64,000 nt of DNA from CAVPFA01 sp963703655 (GCA_963703655.1 CAVPFA010000004.1:186001-250000); one strand, 5' to 3'. Numbered from the stretch's first letter, positions 52,707 through 61,042 are shown. Numbers and translations are program-made. The notes: a model not told the origin generated them from the sequence alone.

Positions 52707-52766
52707 TTGACTTGCCGCCTCCAGGGTGTATCGTGTAAGCGCTAACAAGTTGTTGCTTACAGGAGG
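52707..52766 (+). promoter_or_regulatory. promoter, nested palindromic operator and ribosome site of the ubiquitin-like operon
   Basis: TTGACT (52707-52712) and TATCGT (52729-52734) are spaced 16 bp. Immediately downstream lie GTAAGC (52735-52740) and its inverted copy GCTTAC (52755-52760), with an inner perfect palindrome AACAAGTTGTT (52744-52754). AGGAGG (52761-52766) follows, five bases before ATG 52772. A protein bound to the palindrome would cover the transcription start and ribosome site. The HTH-containing STAND protein of the same operon is an obvious candidate repressor. Confidence 0.65.
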
Positions 52767-52771
52767 CCATG

Positions 52772-53005
52772 ATGACTCAGTTCATTTACGTCGAGAACCA
52801 GCGCCATGACCTGCCATCGGATGAGGTCGACGCTGCTGAGATCCGCAGGCTCGGCAGCATCCCGGATGACAACAAGGTCTACCGGGAGACCCCGGGGATC
52901 GAGCCCGATCCTGAGATTCCGGATGGCAAGTTCAAGGTCCACGAGGGCGAGAAGTTCTACGCCGTTCCCCCGGGAACATTCGGTTGTGGCCATGACTGCC
53001 GATGA
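52772..53005 (+). CDS. ubiquitin-like protein (multiubiquitin-type single domain)
   Basis: 77 residues; ATG 52772 is favoured over 52769 by ribosome-site spacing. The sequence FIYVENQRHDLPSDEVDAAE ... IRRLGSIPDDNKVYRETPG ... HEGEKFYAVPPGTFG matches the bacterial multiubiquitin-like domain family (beta-grasp), here as one copy. It ends TFG followed by CGHDCR, so the last glycine of the fold (residue 71) is not terminal. The JAB peptidase encoded two genes downstream could remove the six-residue tail to expose it. There is no GG as in ubiquitin, only FG. Overlaps the next gene by 14 nt. Expected role: protein modifier attached by the E1 and, possibly, the E2-like protein. Confidence 0.82.
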   Translation: MTQFIYVENQRHDLPSDEVDAAEIRRLGSIPDDNKVYRETPGIEPDPEIPDGKFKVHEGEKFYAVPPGTFGCGHDCR

Positions 53006-53357
53006 GGAGATCTCGGACCTGACCGCCGCCTACGGGGGCGATGTCCAAGTCGTGCCATCCGGGCAGCGATATCTCGTCCTGGAGAGTTTTCCGCTCGGCG
53101 ACGGGTGGGCACCGCCCGTCTCCCAACTTGCGATCCACATCACCGGCTATCCAGAAGCCGCACTCGATGGCTTCTACGTCCCCGGCCACGTTCGGCTCAC
53201 GTCTGGAACTCAGCCCACCAACGCAAGTCTGACGTCAGTCATAGGGTCCGAGCTGTGGTGGGCGATGTCGTACCACGCCTCGGCATGGCGCCCAGGCCAC
53301 CACAACCTGCGCAGCTTTATCGGTCTTGTACGGCAACGATTCGCAGAGGCGCGTTGA
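52992..53357 (+). CDS. E2-like (UBC-fold, prokaryotic E2_E-type) protein without cysteine
   Basis: 121 residues from ATG 52992. LVLESFPLGDGWAPPVSQLAIHITGYPEAALDGFYV fits the strand-loop-strand and LP-x-GY-P pattern of the prokaryotic E2-like family found next to ubiquitin-like proteins. WWAMSYHASAWRPGHHNLRSFIGLV holds the usual W-x-x-S-x-H ... W-x-P-G block with conserved histidines. No cysteine occurs anywhere in the protein, so it cannot form a thioester in the classical way. It could be a scaffold or act through the histidines. Its stop overlaps the next start by one base. Confidence 0.75.
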   Translation: MTADEEISDLTAAYGGDVQVVPSGQRYLVLESFPLGDGWAPPVSQLAIHITGYPEAALDGFYVPGHVRLTSGTQPTNASLTSVIGSELWWAMSYHASAWRPGHHNLRSFIGLVRQRFAEAR

Positions 53358-54688
53358 TGGAACTCATTTGGGCATCGGGACTTCGCCCCCGCATTCGAGC
53401 CGAGCTACTGAGCCGCGCTCCGCATGAGCACGGAGGAGCGGTCTTTGCGCGCATTGATTCACGAGGTTCCCGGGTTCTCGCGATCGACTACTCGGTGCCA
53501 GCGGATCATGAGATCGACACTTCCGGTGAGGATGCCCTCCGGATAGAGCCGGGGTTCTGGGCGCGAGTCGCAAAGGAAGGCCGCCGACGAAAGCTCTCGG
53601 TGCTGCCAGTTCACACGCATCCGTTTGGGCACACCCAGCCGCAGTTCTCGATGACCGACGTTCTAGGTGAACAACGGCTTCTGCCGGTGCTCGAACGTCT
53701 TACTGGTTCTGGCACTGGTGCCATCGTCATCGGGCCAGCAGGCGAGTCCGTTGGAGTTTGGGACAACAAGGAGGAGCGAGTTACCGCCGGTTGCCGAGAC
53801 ATCGGAATTGCGCCCAGATCCCACGTTCCTGATCGTGCGGCGAGAAGCAAGATGTTCTCTCGCAATGTGCTCGCCTTCGGTCAGGAGGGCCAAGCACGAC
53901 TGTCACAGCTGTGCGTTGGAGTTGTCGGGGCAAGCGGTACCGGCTCGCACGTGTGTGAACAGTTGATTCGCCTTGGAGTTGGACGACTTATCGTGATCGA
54001 TCCGGATCGCATCGGCATCGAGAACCTCAACCGAATCGTGACGGCCTTCCGAGCCGACGCTCGCCGGAGGCGATTCAAGCCGAACGTGATCTCCCGATAC
54101 GCAAAGAAACTCGGTGGTCCGACAATCGTCGAACCCCTAAAGAAGGACGTTCTCGATCCAGCCGTTGCCCAACGCCTCCTCGGTGCCGATGTACTCTTTG
54201 CATGCACCGATACCGTGAGCAGTCGTGCGGTGCTCAATCGCATCGCGATTCAACGATTTATTCCTCTCTGGGACTGCGGCACCGAGATCTCTGGAACCGA
54301 CCAGAATCGACTTCGCGTGTTTGCGCGAGTGCGGACGGTGTTCGCCGGCTCGGCGTGCTTGCTGTGCATGGGAGTGATTGATCCCGATCAACTGCGAATC
54401 GAAACCCTGCCGCCGGCAGAGCGAGAGCGGGAGAGAAGCCTGGGCTACATCAGAGACGCCGACGTCCCGGCTCCGGCTGTCGTGTCACTCAACGGCGTTG
54501 CGGCCTCCCTGGCCGTCATGAGGTTCCTTGAGTGGGCCGTCAGTGAGGAGCCAATTGCTCCTGGCCAGTGGGTCTACAGAAGCTTCGCCGGAGATGTTCG
54601 GTCCGTCGAGGCCGAACGCCGAGAAGATTGCCCCGTTTGCGGCGTTGACGGGCGCCTCGGTCGCGTCGATCTAGACGTCCAACTGTGA
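53357..54688 (+). CDS. JAB deubiquitinase-like peptidase fused to an E1-like ThiF domain
   Basis: 443 residues, ATG 53357 (TGATG overlap). Residues 1-160 are a JAMM/JAB metalloprotease: E24 (HEHGG), H86 and H88 in HTHP, S98 and D101 in SMTD, a complete zinc site. Residues ~170-410 are an E1/ThiF adenylation domain: GVVGASGTGSHVCEQLIRLG (nucleotide loop at 191-197), VIDPDRIGIENLNR, LFACTDTVSSRAVLNRI, and paired cysteines CLLC ... CPVC for structural zinc. It should adenylate the ubiquitin-like protein's C-terminus and also trim or remove it. Fusions of this kind are known from bacterial ubiquitin-like operons. Confidence 0.88.
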   Translation: MELIWASGLRPRIRAELLSRAPHEHGGAVFARIDSRGSRVLAIDYSVPADHEIDTSGEDALRIEPGFWARVAKEGRRRKLSVLPVHTHPFGHTQPQFSMTDVLGEQRLLPVLERLTGSGTGAIVIGPAGESVGVWDNKEERVTAGCRDIGIAPRSHVPDRAARSKMFSRNVLAFGQEGQARLSQLCVGVVGASGTGSHVCEQLIRLGVGRLIVIDPDRIGIENLNRIVTAFRADARRRRFKPNVISRYAKKLGGPTIVEPLKKDVLDPAVAQRLLGADVLFACTDTVSSRAVLNRIAIQRFIPLWDCGTEISGTDQNRLRVFARVRTVFAGSACLLCMGVIDPDQLRIETLPPAERERERSLGYIRDADVPAPAVVSLNGVAASLAVMRFLEWAVSEEPIAPGQWVYRSFAGDVRSVEAERREDCPVCGVDGRLGRVDLDVQL

Positions 54689-57462
54689 TGACCCTCGATC
54701 TACCCGAGACGACCGTGAGCTACGATCGCGACGTCATGAGCAGCGCTTATAGCGATGTGATCCGCAACGAGCGACTCCGCTTGGGTTGGAGCCAGCGGAC
54801 GCTCGCTCGGAATGCGGGCGTGACGCCAGGGTATGTCGCACTGCTGGAGAAGGGAACCAGAGTCCCCGGCGATGACCTGTGGGGCAGGCTCCAACGTCTG
54901 CTCGGCGTCGCCGAGGCGTCCAGCGTCGAGACCCAGGTCGCGACGGCGTTCGGTCACTTTCAAACGCCTGCTCTTGCCGATCTACTCTCGGCTACTCGAC
55001 AAATCGAGATGGACCTTCCGCTTCCCGAGGAGTCTGACTGGTTTGAACGTGTCCCATTCACCACGGTGGTGGGTGCACTTGGCTCCGGAAAGACAACATT
55101 CGTTGGACGATGGTTGGCTCGCGTAGGCGAAACCACGGGCCGCCAGATTGTGTGGGTACAGCTCACTCCAAATTCGTCTCCGCAGATGGTGGAGTCACAG
55201 ATCCTCGTCCAAACTTCTCCTGAAGGCGCTTCGCTGCCTCAGTTGAGTTCTCGTAGGCCTGGGGCACTTGCGCTCACTTTGGCGCGCCATCTTGAATCGG
55301 GCAGGCGTGTGCCCGTCATCCTCTGTTTCGACGATTGGGACTCGAGTATCGGCGGCGCGCACGGCGTGGTGCCCGAACTGGCGGCGATGTTGCAGAGGAC
55401 ACCCGTCGTCGCCACAACGGAGAATGCTCGTTCCAGCGTCGGCGGAGCCACGGTCCGACCAGTGCCCAAACCCACAGAAGCTGACTGGCAGGGTTGGTGC
55501 GACCAGTGGTTGGTTCCGCAGTCCGTTCGTTCTGACTTCCTGAATCGGGTCCATCACAATGTGCTCGCCGCGTCGATGCTTCGTGGTGCTGTGTTCTTCT
55601 CGTCAGACGTGGGTGACACCAGGGCGCTGGAGGCCAGCTGGCGGCAGGTTGTAACCACACTGCCCGCACAAGCGGAGTTTGCGTGGTCCAGCGTCGTGCA
55701 TGAGTGCCTTACCCGAGTTGGCGACATTGCGAACCGGGTATTGCATCTTGCGGCCTCGGCGATTGAACCGGTGCCCCGAACCTGGCTTGGTGACGACGCG
55801 AATACGGCCGACACGTCGAAGCTTGTTCAGTACCGTTTGGCGCGGACCGTGCAGTGGAAGGGCCTGAGCAGCATTGCAGTCCACCCAGTGTTGCGAGCCC
55901 ACAATCCAACGATGGAACATGGCCAATTCTCGGGACTCACCCAGGCATCTCCAGAGCCAGCTCTTGTCGACCTGTTACTGAATCTCAGCATGCACGAAGA
56001 GGCGGCCCAGGGAATCAGTGCTTTAGTTGAGCAGTGGCTGCCAACGTCGGAAGCTCCGGCGTACTTGATTGATTGGGTAGATCGCCTTCCAAGTGAGACG
56101 GCCAGTCGCTTTCCAATGGTCTTGTTTGGATTGGTGCGCGCCCTCGCCCTACGAGCAGGGGCTGGCGATCTCACGCGAGCGGCAGCATCCGTTGAGGAAC
56201 TGCTGACGCATTCACTCACGGAAGGACAGCGATGGCAGATCCTCCGCCTAGGCGCTGACGTGGCGATTCGCAGGCTCGACTATGGTCAGGCGACTGCCTT
56301 TGTGGAAGCTGCCGATCAGCTGCTCCAACTGTCAGCCGGCAGCTTCGATGCGCGAGCACTTGGCGTTCTCCGTTCGCGCATTCACTGGGAGCAGTGCGAG
56401 TTTGATGACGCACGATCGGCGCTGGGCTTGGGAACTGGCGGCGATCAAGTTGAAGATGCTCGACACTTCAGCTGGCTTGGACGGGCTAGCGCGTCGCTCG
56501 GCGATTATGCGACTGCCGCACGAGTGGTGAATCAAGGAATTGAGCTGTCGCGGCGGTCACGATCCCTTCGGCCCGAGGGTTACAACGCAGTGTTGCTTGC
56601 AGAGTACGAACTGGTAAGAGGGAATCTGAGTCGTGCCCGTCGTTTGGCGGAACGGAGCTCTCACATCGCCGACGAGCGCGGACTTAGCAACCTCCATGCC
56701 CAAGCTCTCGGAGTTCAAGCAGAAGTTGCTTCCGCCCAAGGCGAGGCCAAAGAGGCAGATCGCCTGCTGGAGATGGCAATCAATGCCGTGACCGAGCGCG
56801 GTGACGACGTGTGGGCGAACGCCTACTTGCTGGTCGTTCAAGCACGACTCGCCCGGTTCCAGCCAAGATGGCCCCAGCTTTGGTCCTTGGCCCAGAGCCT
56901 TGAGAATGAAGCGATCGCACTGGGGGAGCGAGCAGAGCATCATCCCGTCGTGAGTGCACTGCTGATCGAGAGTGCTCATTGCTGGACCGCATCCGGATAC
57001 TCGCACCGTGCCCGGCAAATAGTGGACGTGCTCTCGCAGAGGCGTGTTGACTGGCGCACGTCCGGTGAGATGCAGTTGGTTGACCTTGTGACTCGCCCCG
57101 ATTGCGGCGATGACGAGAGGAATCAAGGTGTCGCAGCACTATTTCAGCGCGCGCGTGACGCCGGAGCCCCCTACCTGGCCGCAACGTGGGCCTACCTTGC
57201 CAGTACGTACCGGCTGGTGACTGGTGATGAATCCATCGCAGACACCTACGGGGTGTGGGTCGCAGAAGTCGCTGAGGCCCGAGGGTGGCCCGTCTTGGCG
57301 TCGAAGGCACGAGCATTCGCTCCCAGCGCTGAACTCCCGCCCGAACGGGGCCACCTGGTTCAACGCCCTGATGGCACTACCACCCTTGTCGCCCCTCGAC
57401 GTCGGCAGCGTTCTTCCCGGACGGACCCGGAGGTGCCCCTTCCAGATCCGTTTGACGAATAG
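54685..57462 (+). CDS. XRE HTH - STAND NTPase - TPR protein
   Basis: 925 residues from GTG 54685 (GTGA overlap with the E1; ATG 54688 is an alternative). An N-terminal XRE-type HTH (RNERLRLGWSQRTLARNAGV ... LLEKGTRVPGDD, residues ~25-75) is followed by a STAND/AAA-like NTPase: Walker A VVGALGSGKTTF near residue 130, Walker B ILCFDDWDS near 214, TTENARSS sensor, then a winged-helix-like region. From ~480 to ~850 come TPR-like helical hairpins (GRASASLGDYATAARVV, LVRGNLSRARRLAE), with a Pro-rich end. By analogy with STAND sensors, the TPR part binds a trigger and ATP drives oligomerisation. The HTH suggests DNA binding, perhaps at the operon palindrome. Confidence 0.85.
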   Translation: MMTLDLPETTVSYDRDVMSSAYSDVIRNERLRLGWSQRTLARNAGVTPGYVALLEKGTRVPGDDLWGRLQRLLGVAEASSVETQVATAFGHFQTPALADLLSATRQIEMDLPLPEESDWFERVPFTTVVGALGSGKTTFVGRWLARVGETTGRQIVWVQLTPNSSPQMVESQILVQTSPEGASLPQLSSRRPGALALTLARHLESGRRVPVILCFDDWDSSIGGAHGVVPELAAMLQRTPVVATTENARSSVGGATVRPVPKPTEADWQGWCDQWLVPQSVRSDFLNRVHHNVLAASMLRGAVFFSSDVGDTRALEASWRQVVTTLPAQAEFAWSSVVHECLTRVGDIANRVLHLAASAIEPVPRTWLGDDANTADTSKLVQYRLARTVQWKGLSSIAVHPVLRAHNPTMEHGQFSGLTQASPEPALVDLLLNLSMHEEAAQGISALVEQWLPTSEAPAYLIDWVDRLPSETASRFPMVLFGLVRALALRAGAGDLTRAAASVEELLTHSLTEGQRWQILRLGADVAIRRLDYGQATAFVEAADQLLQLSAGSFDARALGVLRSRIHWEQCEFDDARSALGLGTGGDQVEDARHFSWLGRASASLGDYATAARVVNQGIELSRRSRSLRPEGYNAVLLAEYELVRGNLSRARRLAERSSHIADERGLSNLHAQALGVQAEVASAQGEAKEADRLLEMAINAVTERGDDVWANAYLLVVQARLARFQPRWPQLWSLAQSLENEAIALGERAEHHPVVSALLIESAHCWTASGYSHRARQIVDVLSQRRVDWRTSGEMQLVDLVTRPDCGDDERNQGVAALFQRARDAGAPYLAATWAYLASTYRLVTGDESIADTYGVWVAEVAEARGWPVLASKARAFAPSAELPPERGHLVQRPDGTTTLVAPRRRQRSSRTDPEVPLPDPFDE

Positions 57463-57470
57463 GTCCCAAG

Positions 57471-58019
57471 ATGGCCGAACACGGGCCGTGGTTTCCACCA
57501 CTCGATCAGCTGTACGGTGACCGGCCCGCCGCCGATGATCCACGAGAGCTGTTCCAGGGGGATGTGTTCTCTGACGTGCCCTGCCCTCGGTATCCAGTCG
57601 CTCCGGGTGACGATGACCCCACGCCACACCATGGCCGAAGTCTGGCCATGGTGGTTGGTCACCCATGTGAGGTGTCACCGGAGGAGAAAGGCGCCGCGTT
57701 TCCTTGGCGGACGATGTGCGCGGTGTTTGAGGACAAGGATGCCCGTTTGACGTTGGATGGAGAGGGACACTTCTATGCCTTCCCTCTCCCAGATCTCCGC
57801 CAGGATGGCAAGACGTGGTACGTGGATTTCCGCTTTCTCACCGTCATCCACAACGAATGGCTCACGCCCGAGAGGAGAGTGGCCGTACTGTCTCCTGAAG
57901 GTTGGTATGCGCTCCAGCGCAGGTGGATTCACTTCTTCACCAGGGTCGAGATGCATCCGACTGACATCGTCGACGCGGCTGTAGATGCCGACGGAACGCC
58001 ACTGCATCCTGACGCCTAG
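57471..58019 (+). CDS. unknown protein, last gene of the ubiquitin-like/STAND operon
   Basis: 182 residues from ATG 57471, eight bases after the STAND stop. The beta-rich sequence ELFQGDVFSDVPCPRYPVAP ... RSLAMVVGHPCEVSP ... DFRFLTVIHNEWL resembles small-barrel proteins (PemK/MazF-like layout: GDV near the start, a V-V-x-H-x-C strand) but lacks recognisable RNase residues. It could be the modified target, an effector, or an accessory factor; no function is assigned. Same strand and spacing place it in the operon. Confidence 0.6.
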   Translation: MAEHGPWFPPLDQLYGDRPAADDPRELFQGDVFSDVPCPRYPVAPGDDDPTPHHGRSLAMVVGHPCEVSPEEKGAAFPWRTMCAVFEDKDARLTLDGEGHFYAFPLPDLRQDGKTWYVDFRFLTVIHNEWLTPERRVAVLSPEGWYALQRRWIHFFTRVEMHPTDIVDAAVDADGTPLHPDA

Positions 58020-58400
58020 TGAAGCTTCTCAGCGGACTTGACCGCAACTCCGGTGGGCAACGGCACATTGCGAACACCTCCGCGGGCTTGTGCCACGAGC
58101 CGGTCCCAACGTCCACCTGAGGACCCCCGGTCGGCGCCCATGATCTCGTGGGTTCATTCCTGCCCCGGTCAGTGCAACGTCATGCACGCGGAAAGATAGC
58201 GTCTCAGCCGTCGGGGCTCAGGGTTGTGACCAAGCGGTACTCCCGACCAGCGCCTCGACGACACCGGACCCCCCCTTCCACTGCTTCTCACCCTAGGAAC
58301 AGGGCATATCCAGTACTGAGATCGCACGCGACCGACGAGGTCACAGAATCCAAGGGTTCCCGTGCTCTTTCCCTTGCGGCCCGAATGCCTTTGGCTGCCT
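58020..58400. other. region downstream of the operon
   Basis: About 380 bp with no gene I trust. The run CCCCCCCTT near 58270 and Pro/Ser-rich frames look non-coding. No obvious terminator hairpin found directly after 58019. Confidence 0.35.
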
Positions 58401-58633
58401 CCGTCGGTCGCGGGAGGAGGGTTCACGCCGAGCCATCGAGCCCAGGTCCCGGCGTCGAACCCAGAAGACACGCAGCAACGCTCACGCACGCCGGTACGCT
58501 TCAATCCAAGGTGCCGCAGCCACTCGGGGAGAACGTGCTCCTGTGTCAGAGGACCCTCGGCACCACAGAAGAAACCCCTCTTTAGTTTGGCGACGACGGG
58601 AGGCCCCTTCTTCCGCACCTTTCCCGAGGTCAT
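58400..58633 (-). pseudogene. remnant of an HNH-like zinc-binding gene
   Basis: The first ~70 residues from ATG 58633 (KRGFFCGAEGPLTQEHVLPE then WLRHLGL) match the start of a family with C-x-x-C-G ... T-x-EH-x-x-P-x-WL, here with the first cysteine replaced. Beyond about 58400 the sequence loses coherence. A decayed or truncated gene; the EH-P pair is HNH-like. Confidence 0.45.
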
Positions 58634-58652
58634 GCCCAGTCCACCCAGCTAA

Positions 58653-59255
58653 TCACGCGCTCGGAGCCGGCCAGGCCGGATCGTCAGCAACGCCGGCAAG
58701 CTCAAGATCCCTCTGACTTGCGAGCGAGAATGAGAAGACAGGGCTGCCGTCTTCGTGGCGCTTGGCATTCGGCGTAACCTTGGCAACTGTGCGGCCGAAA
58801 CGGATCAGGACGCCATCTGGATGTGCGACCACTGCCTCGATCCGCTCGGGATATACCGCTACCGCGCCAGGTACCCTCTGGCCCGTTCGCGTATCCCACA
58901 TGTCGAGGCTCCAGGCAGAGTCCGGATTCACGGCGAACTCGTAGTCGCCAGCTTTCACGCGCATGTCGTCCCACTTTGCTCGAAGCTCCGCGGTCCTGCG
59001 CCGCACCAGCTGCATCGGAACGCCATGCGACAGAGCGGTCTCGATCGGAACTGCGGTCAGGTCGTACTCGATTCCGTACCCAAAGTGGTTCAGCAGCTCC
59101 TCGATCCGATTCACGGGCATACGGACGCCGCCCGCCTCCCACCGAGCGACGGCGGGCTGCTGCAGGCCGAGCTGTTCTGCTAGCTCCCGCTGAGATAGGC
59201 CGGCGTCTTCGCGCAGCTTCTTGAGCACCAGCCCGATGTCCCGCGCCTCTGTCAT
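58653..59255 (-). CDS. XRE-family regulator with extra C-terminal domain
   Basis: 200 residues from ATG 59255 (MTEARDIGLVLKKL). The N-terminal HTH_3 (REDAGLSQRELAEQLGLQQPAVARWEAGG) and FGYGIEYDLTAVP are followed by a ~130-residue C-terminal part (YEFAVNPDSAWSLDMWDTRT ... AVVAHPDGVLIRFGRT), beta-rich and unknown. The start codon sits in an inverted repeat. Likely autoregulated. No toxin partner is recognised next to it; the gene replaces the C-terminal part of an integrase remnant on the same strand. Confidence 0.75.
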   Translation of the reverse strand: MTEARDIGLVLKKLREDAGLSQRELAEQLGLQQPAVARWEAGGVRMPVNRIEELLNHFGYGIEYDLTAVPIETALSHGVPMQLVRRRTAELRAKWDDMRVKAGDYEFAVNPDSAWSLDMWDTRTGQRVPGAVAVYPERIEAVVAHPDGVLIRFGRTVAKVTPNAKRHEDGSPVFSFSLASQRDLELAGVADDPAWPAPSA

Positions 59256-59270
59256 AACACGGTATGTTAT
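59254..59270 (-). promoter_or_regulatory. inverted repeat over the start of the XRE gene
   Basis: ATAACA and TGTTAT separated by five bases overlap the ATG (59255-59253) and a -10-like TAACAT just upstream, again the layout of a leaderless, self-repressed gene. Confidence 0.55.
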
Positions 59271-59671
59271 CACCCCGTGAACTCCTCGAGTGTGCGTGCC
59301 AGCGGACCGGCGGAGCGACCGGGCCGCCGAGCTCGTTCCAGCAATGCCTGTGGTTGTGATGGCTGACCGTCACGTAGCAGCTGCCCGACGGCGGTCACCA
59401 TCACACAGGACGGGGCGACGCAATGGCGCTCCGCGGCAAAGTTTGCGAAGCTGACGAGCCAACCCTGTGGGTCGTCAAGCGCTGACAAGAGGTTCTCGGC
59501 CTGGGTGATCGGCCTTGTCGGGCTGCGAGTCCAGCACCGGTGACACATCCCTTCGCGAAGGACCGGCCTCCGTCGGTCGAACGAACCCCGTATTCCAGGT
59601 TGCCGGTCGCGCAGAAGCCCCGAAGCGTCATGGCAGACGTAAGCCGTGGCACGACAAGCAAGACCGTCCAT
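59270..59671 (-). pseudogene. N-terminal remnant of a site-specific tyrosine integrase
   Basis: A cysteine-rich start (MCHRCWTRSPTRPI preceded by VCHDASG) is followed by AENLLSALDDPQGWLVSFAN, ERHCVAPSCVMVTAVGQLL and ALLERARRPGRSAGPLARTL. This resembles the N-terminal zinc and core-binding regions of a family of large actinobacterial integrases. The catalytic domain is missing: the frame stops at EEFTG*, where the XRE gene begins. A scar of a former integrative element. Confidence 0.55.
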
Positions 59672-59859
59672 GCCGGTACTTGGCAGGTTTGAGAAACTCC
59701 GGCCACCATCTTCGGGGACGGATATAGGCGAGCACTACTCCCACCGTCCCCGGTCACGATGAGCCACACCTTCGATCCCGATGGGGATGTCCAGCAACCG
59801 CCGGCACTGCACGCCGCGCGTCCCATACGCTCCGCGCGAGGTAGATGAGGAGGAGATCG

Positions 59860-60426
59860 ATGAGTGCATTTCGAATTGGCAATGAAGCACTCCGCCAGAG
59901 CCCTCGGGTGCAGGTCACACTAGAGGATGCGTCTGGCGGCTCGGCCCAGACACTGGCGCACGTGACAGCAACGACAGCCGACACTGACCGGAGCGCGACC
60001 GCAGCCGCTGTGCAGACGGCGGCTGACGTCTACACGAAGTGGATCCCGGGTGATGTTTTGGCCATATTTCTGGCGCTGACCACGGCTTTCCGAGGCACTC
60101 TTCCAGCCGGCAAGTCGGGCGCAGTCACACCCCACGGCTGGGGACTTCTCGTCACCGGGTTTGCCTTGGCCGTTGGACTCGCCGTGCTCGGAGGAGTCGC
60201 CGCGAATTTGAGCCAGACGGTATCGAAGCGACTGACCACGCCCGAGATCACGGGGAGGGCGGTACTGGCCGCGCTTGCGTTCGGTTTCTGGTCGCTCACC
60301 GTCCCGGGCGCATGGTGGCAGGTGGAGCAGTGGAACCGAGGAGTTCTGGCTGCGACCTCGTTCGCCATCTCAATCATCTTCGCGCTGGTTGCCGAGATCA
60401 CCGTGTCGTTGCTGAGGAAGATGTAG
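59860..60426 (+). CDS. four-helix membrane protein
   Basis: 188 residues from ATG 59860 with AGGAGGAG six bases upstream. A ~65-residue soluble N-terminus is followed by four predicted membrane helices (GDVLAIFLALTTAF; LLVTGFALAVGLAVLGGV; VLAALAFGFWSLTV; LAATSFAISIIFALVAEITV). First gene of a compact set with a papain-like protease (44 nt downstream) and an unknown protein. Could be a membrane effector or anchor. No known family recognised. Confidence 0.65.
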   Translation: MSAFRIGNEALRQSPRVQVTLEDASGGSAQTLAHVTATTADTDRSATAAAVQTAADVYTKWIPGDVLAIFLALTTAFRGTLPAGKSGAVTPHGWGLLVTGFALAVGLAVLGGVAANLSQTVSKRLTTPEITGRAVLAALAFGFWSLTVPGAWWQVEQWNRGVLAATSFAISIIFALVAEITVSLLRKM

Positions 60427-60469
60427 TAGAAGGAAGGAGTACTAGGCTAGAAGGATGGACGGAGGGTCG

Positions 60470-61042
60470 ATGTCCCTGTTCGACGTGGACGAGCCGCTAT
60501 ATGTCCCTTCGGTAACAAGCGGTGGCATGCGTGCGCCCAGCGCCCCGACCTGGCTCAAGCTTCCGTTTACCCTGCAAGAGCAGCTCGGCATCAACTGGTG
60601 CTGGGCTGCTGTATCGCAGGGCGTTGCGGAGTTCTACGGAATCGGCAGTTGGACACAGTGCGAGATCGCATCGCGTACGCTGCCAGGTTCGAGGAACTGC
60701 TGCACCGCCACACCCCGCGGTGGCCCTTGCGACGAGACTTACTACCTCCACGAGGCTCTGACTACCGTCGGGCATCTGGGTGGCCCGCCTACTGGGCCGT
60801 TGTCCGCCACTGAAATCCAAGCCCAGCTGCAACAAAATCGGCCGATCGGCGTCCGGATCCGCTGGCAGTCCGGCCGCGGTCATTTCATCGTCCTGACGGG
60901 CTACCTCGATGGACGCCGTTCGTATGTCGAGGTTCATGACTCAGCCAGCGATTCCCGTGATCCGACAGAGCTGAGCCTGACGCACCTAATGACGAGGTAC
61001 GCTGGGCTTGGAATTTGGAGTCACAGCTTCGTGACAATGTGA
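60470..61042 (+). CDS. papain-like cysteine protease
   Basis: 190 residues from ATG 60470 (GGAGG five bases upstream). A catalytic Cys44 in GINWCWAAVSQGVAEFYG and His138 in GRGHFIVLTGY, with an acidic/amide residue on the next strands (YVEVHDSAS), give the papain-like Cys-His-Asp/Asn order. Extra cysteines (NCCTATPRGGPCDETYY) may be structural. No signal peptide, so likely intracellular. With the membrane protein upstream and an unknown gene downstream it forms a three-gene unit reminiscent of protease-activated defense modules; that is inference. Confidence 0.8.
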   Translation: MSLFDVDEPLYVPSVTSGGMRAPSAPTWLKLPFTLQEQLGINWCWAAVSQGVAEFYGIGSWTQCEIASRTLPGSRNCCTATPRGGPCDETYYLHEALTTVGHLGGPPTGPLSATEIQAQLQQNRPIGVRIRWQSGRGHFIVLTGYLDGRRSYVEVHDSASDSRDPTELSLTHLMTRYAGLGIWSHSFVTM

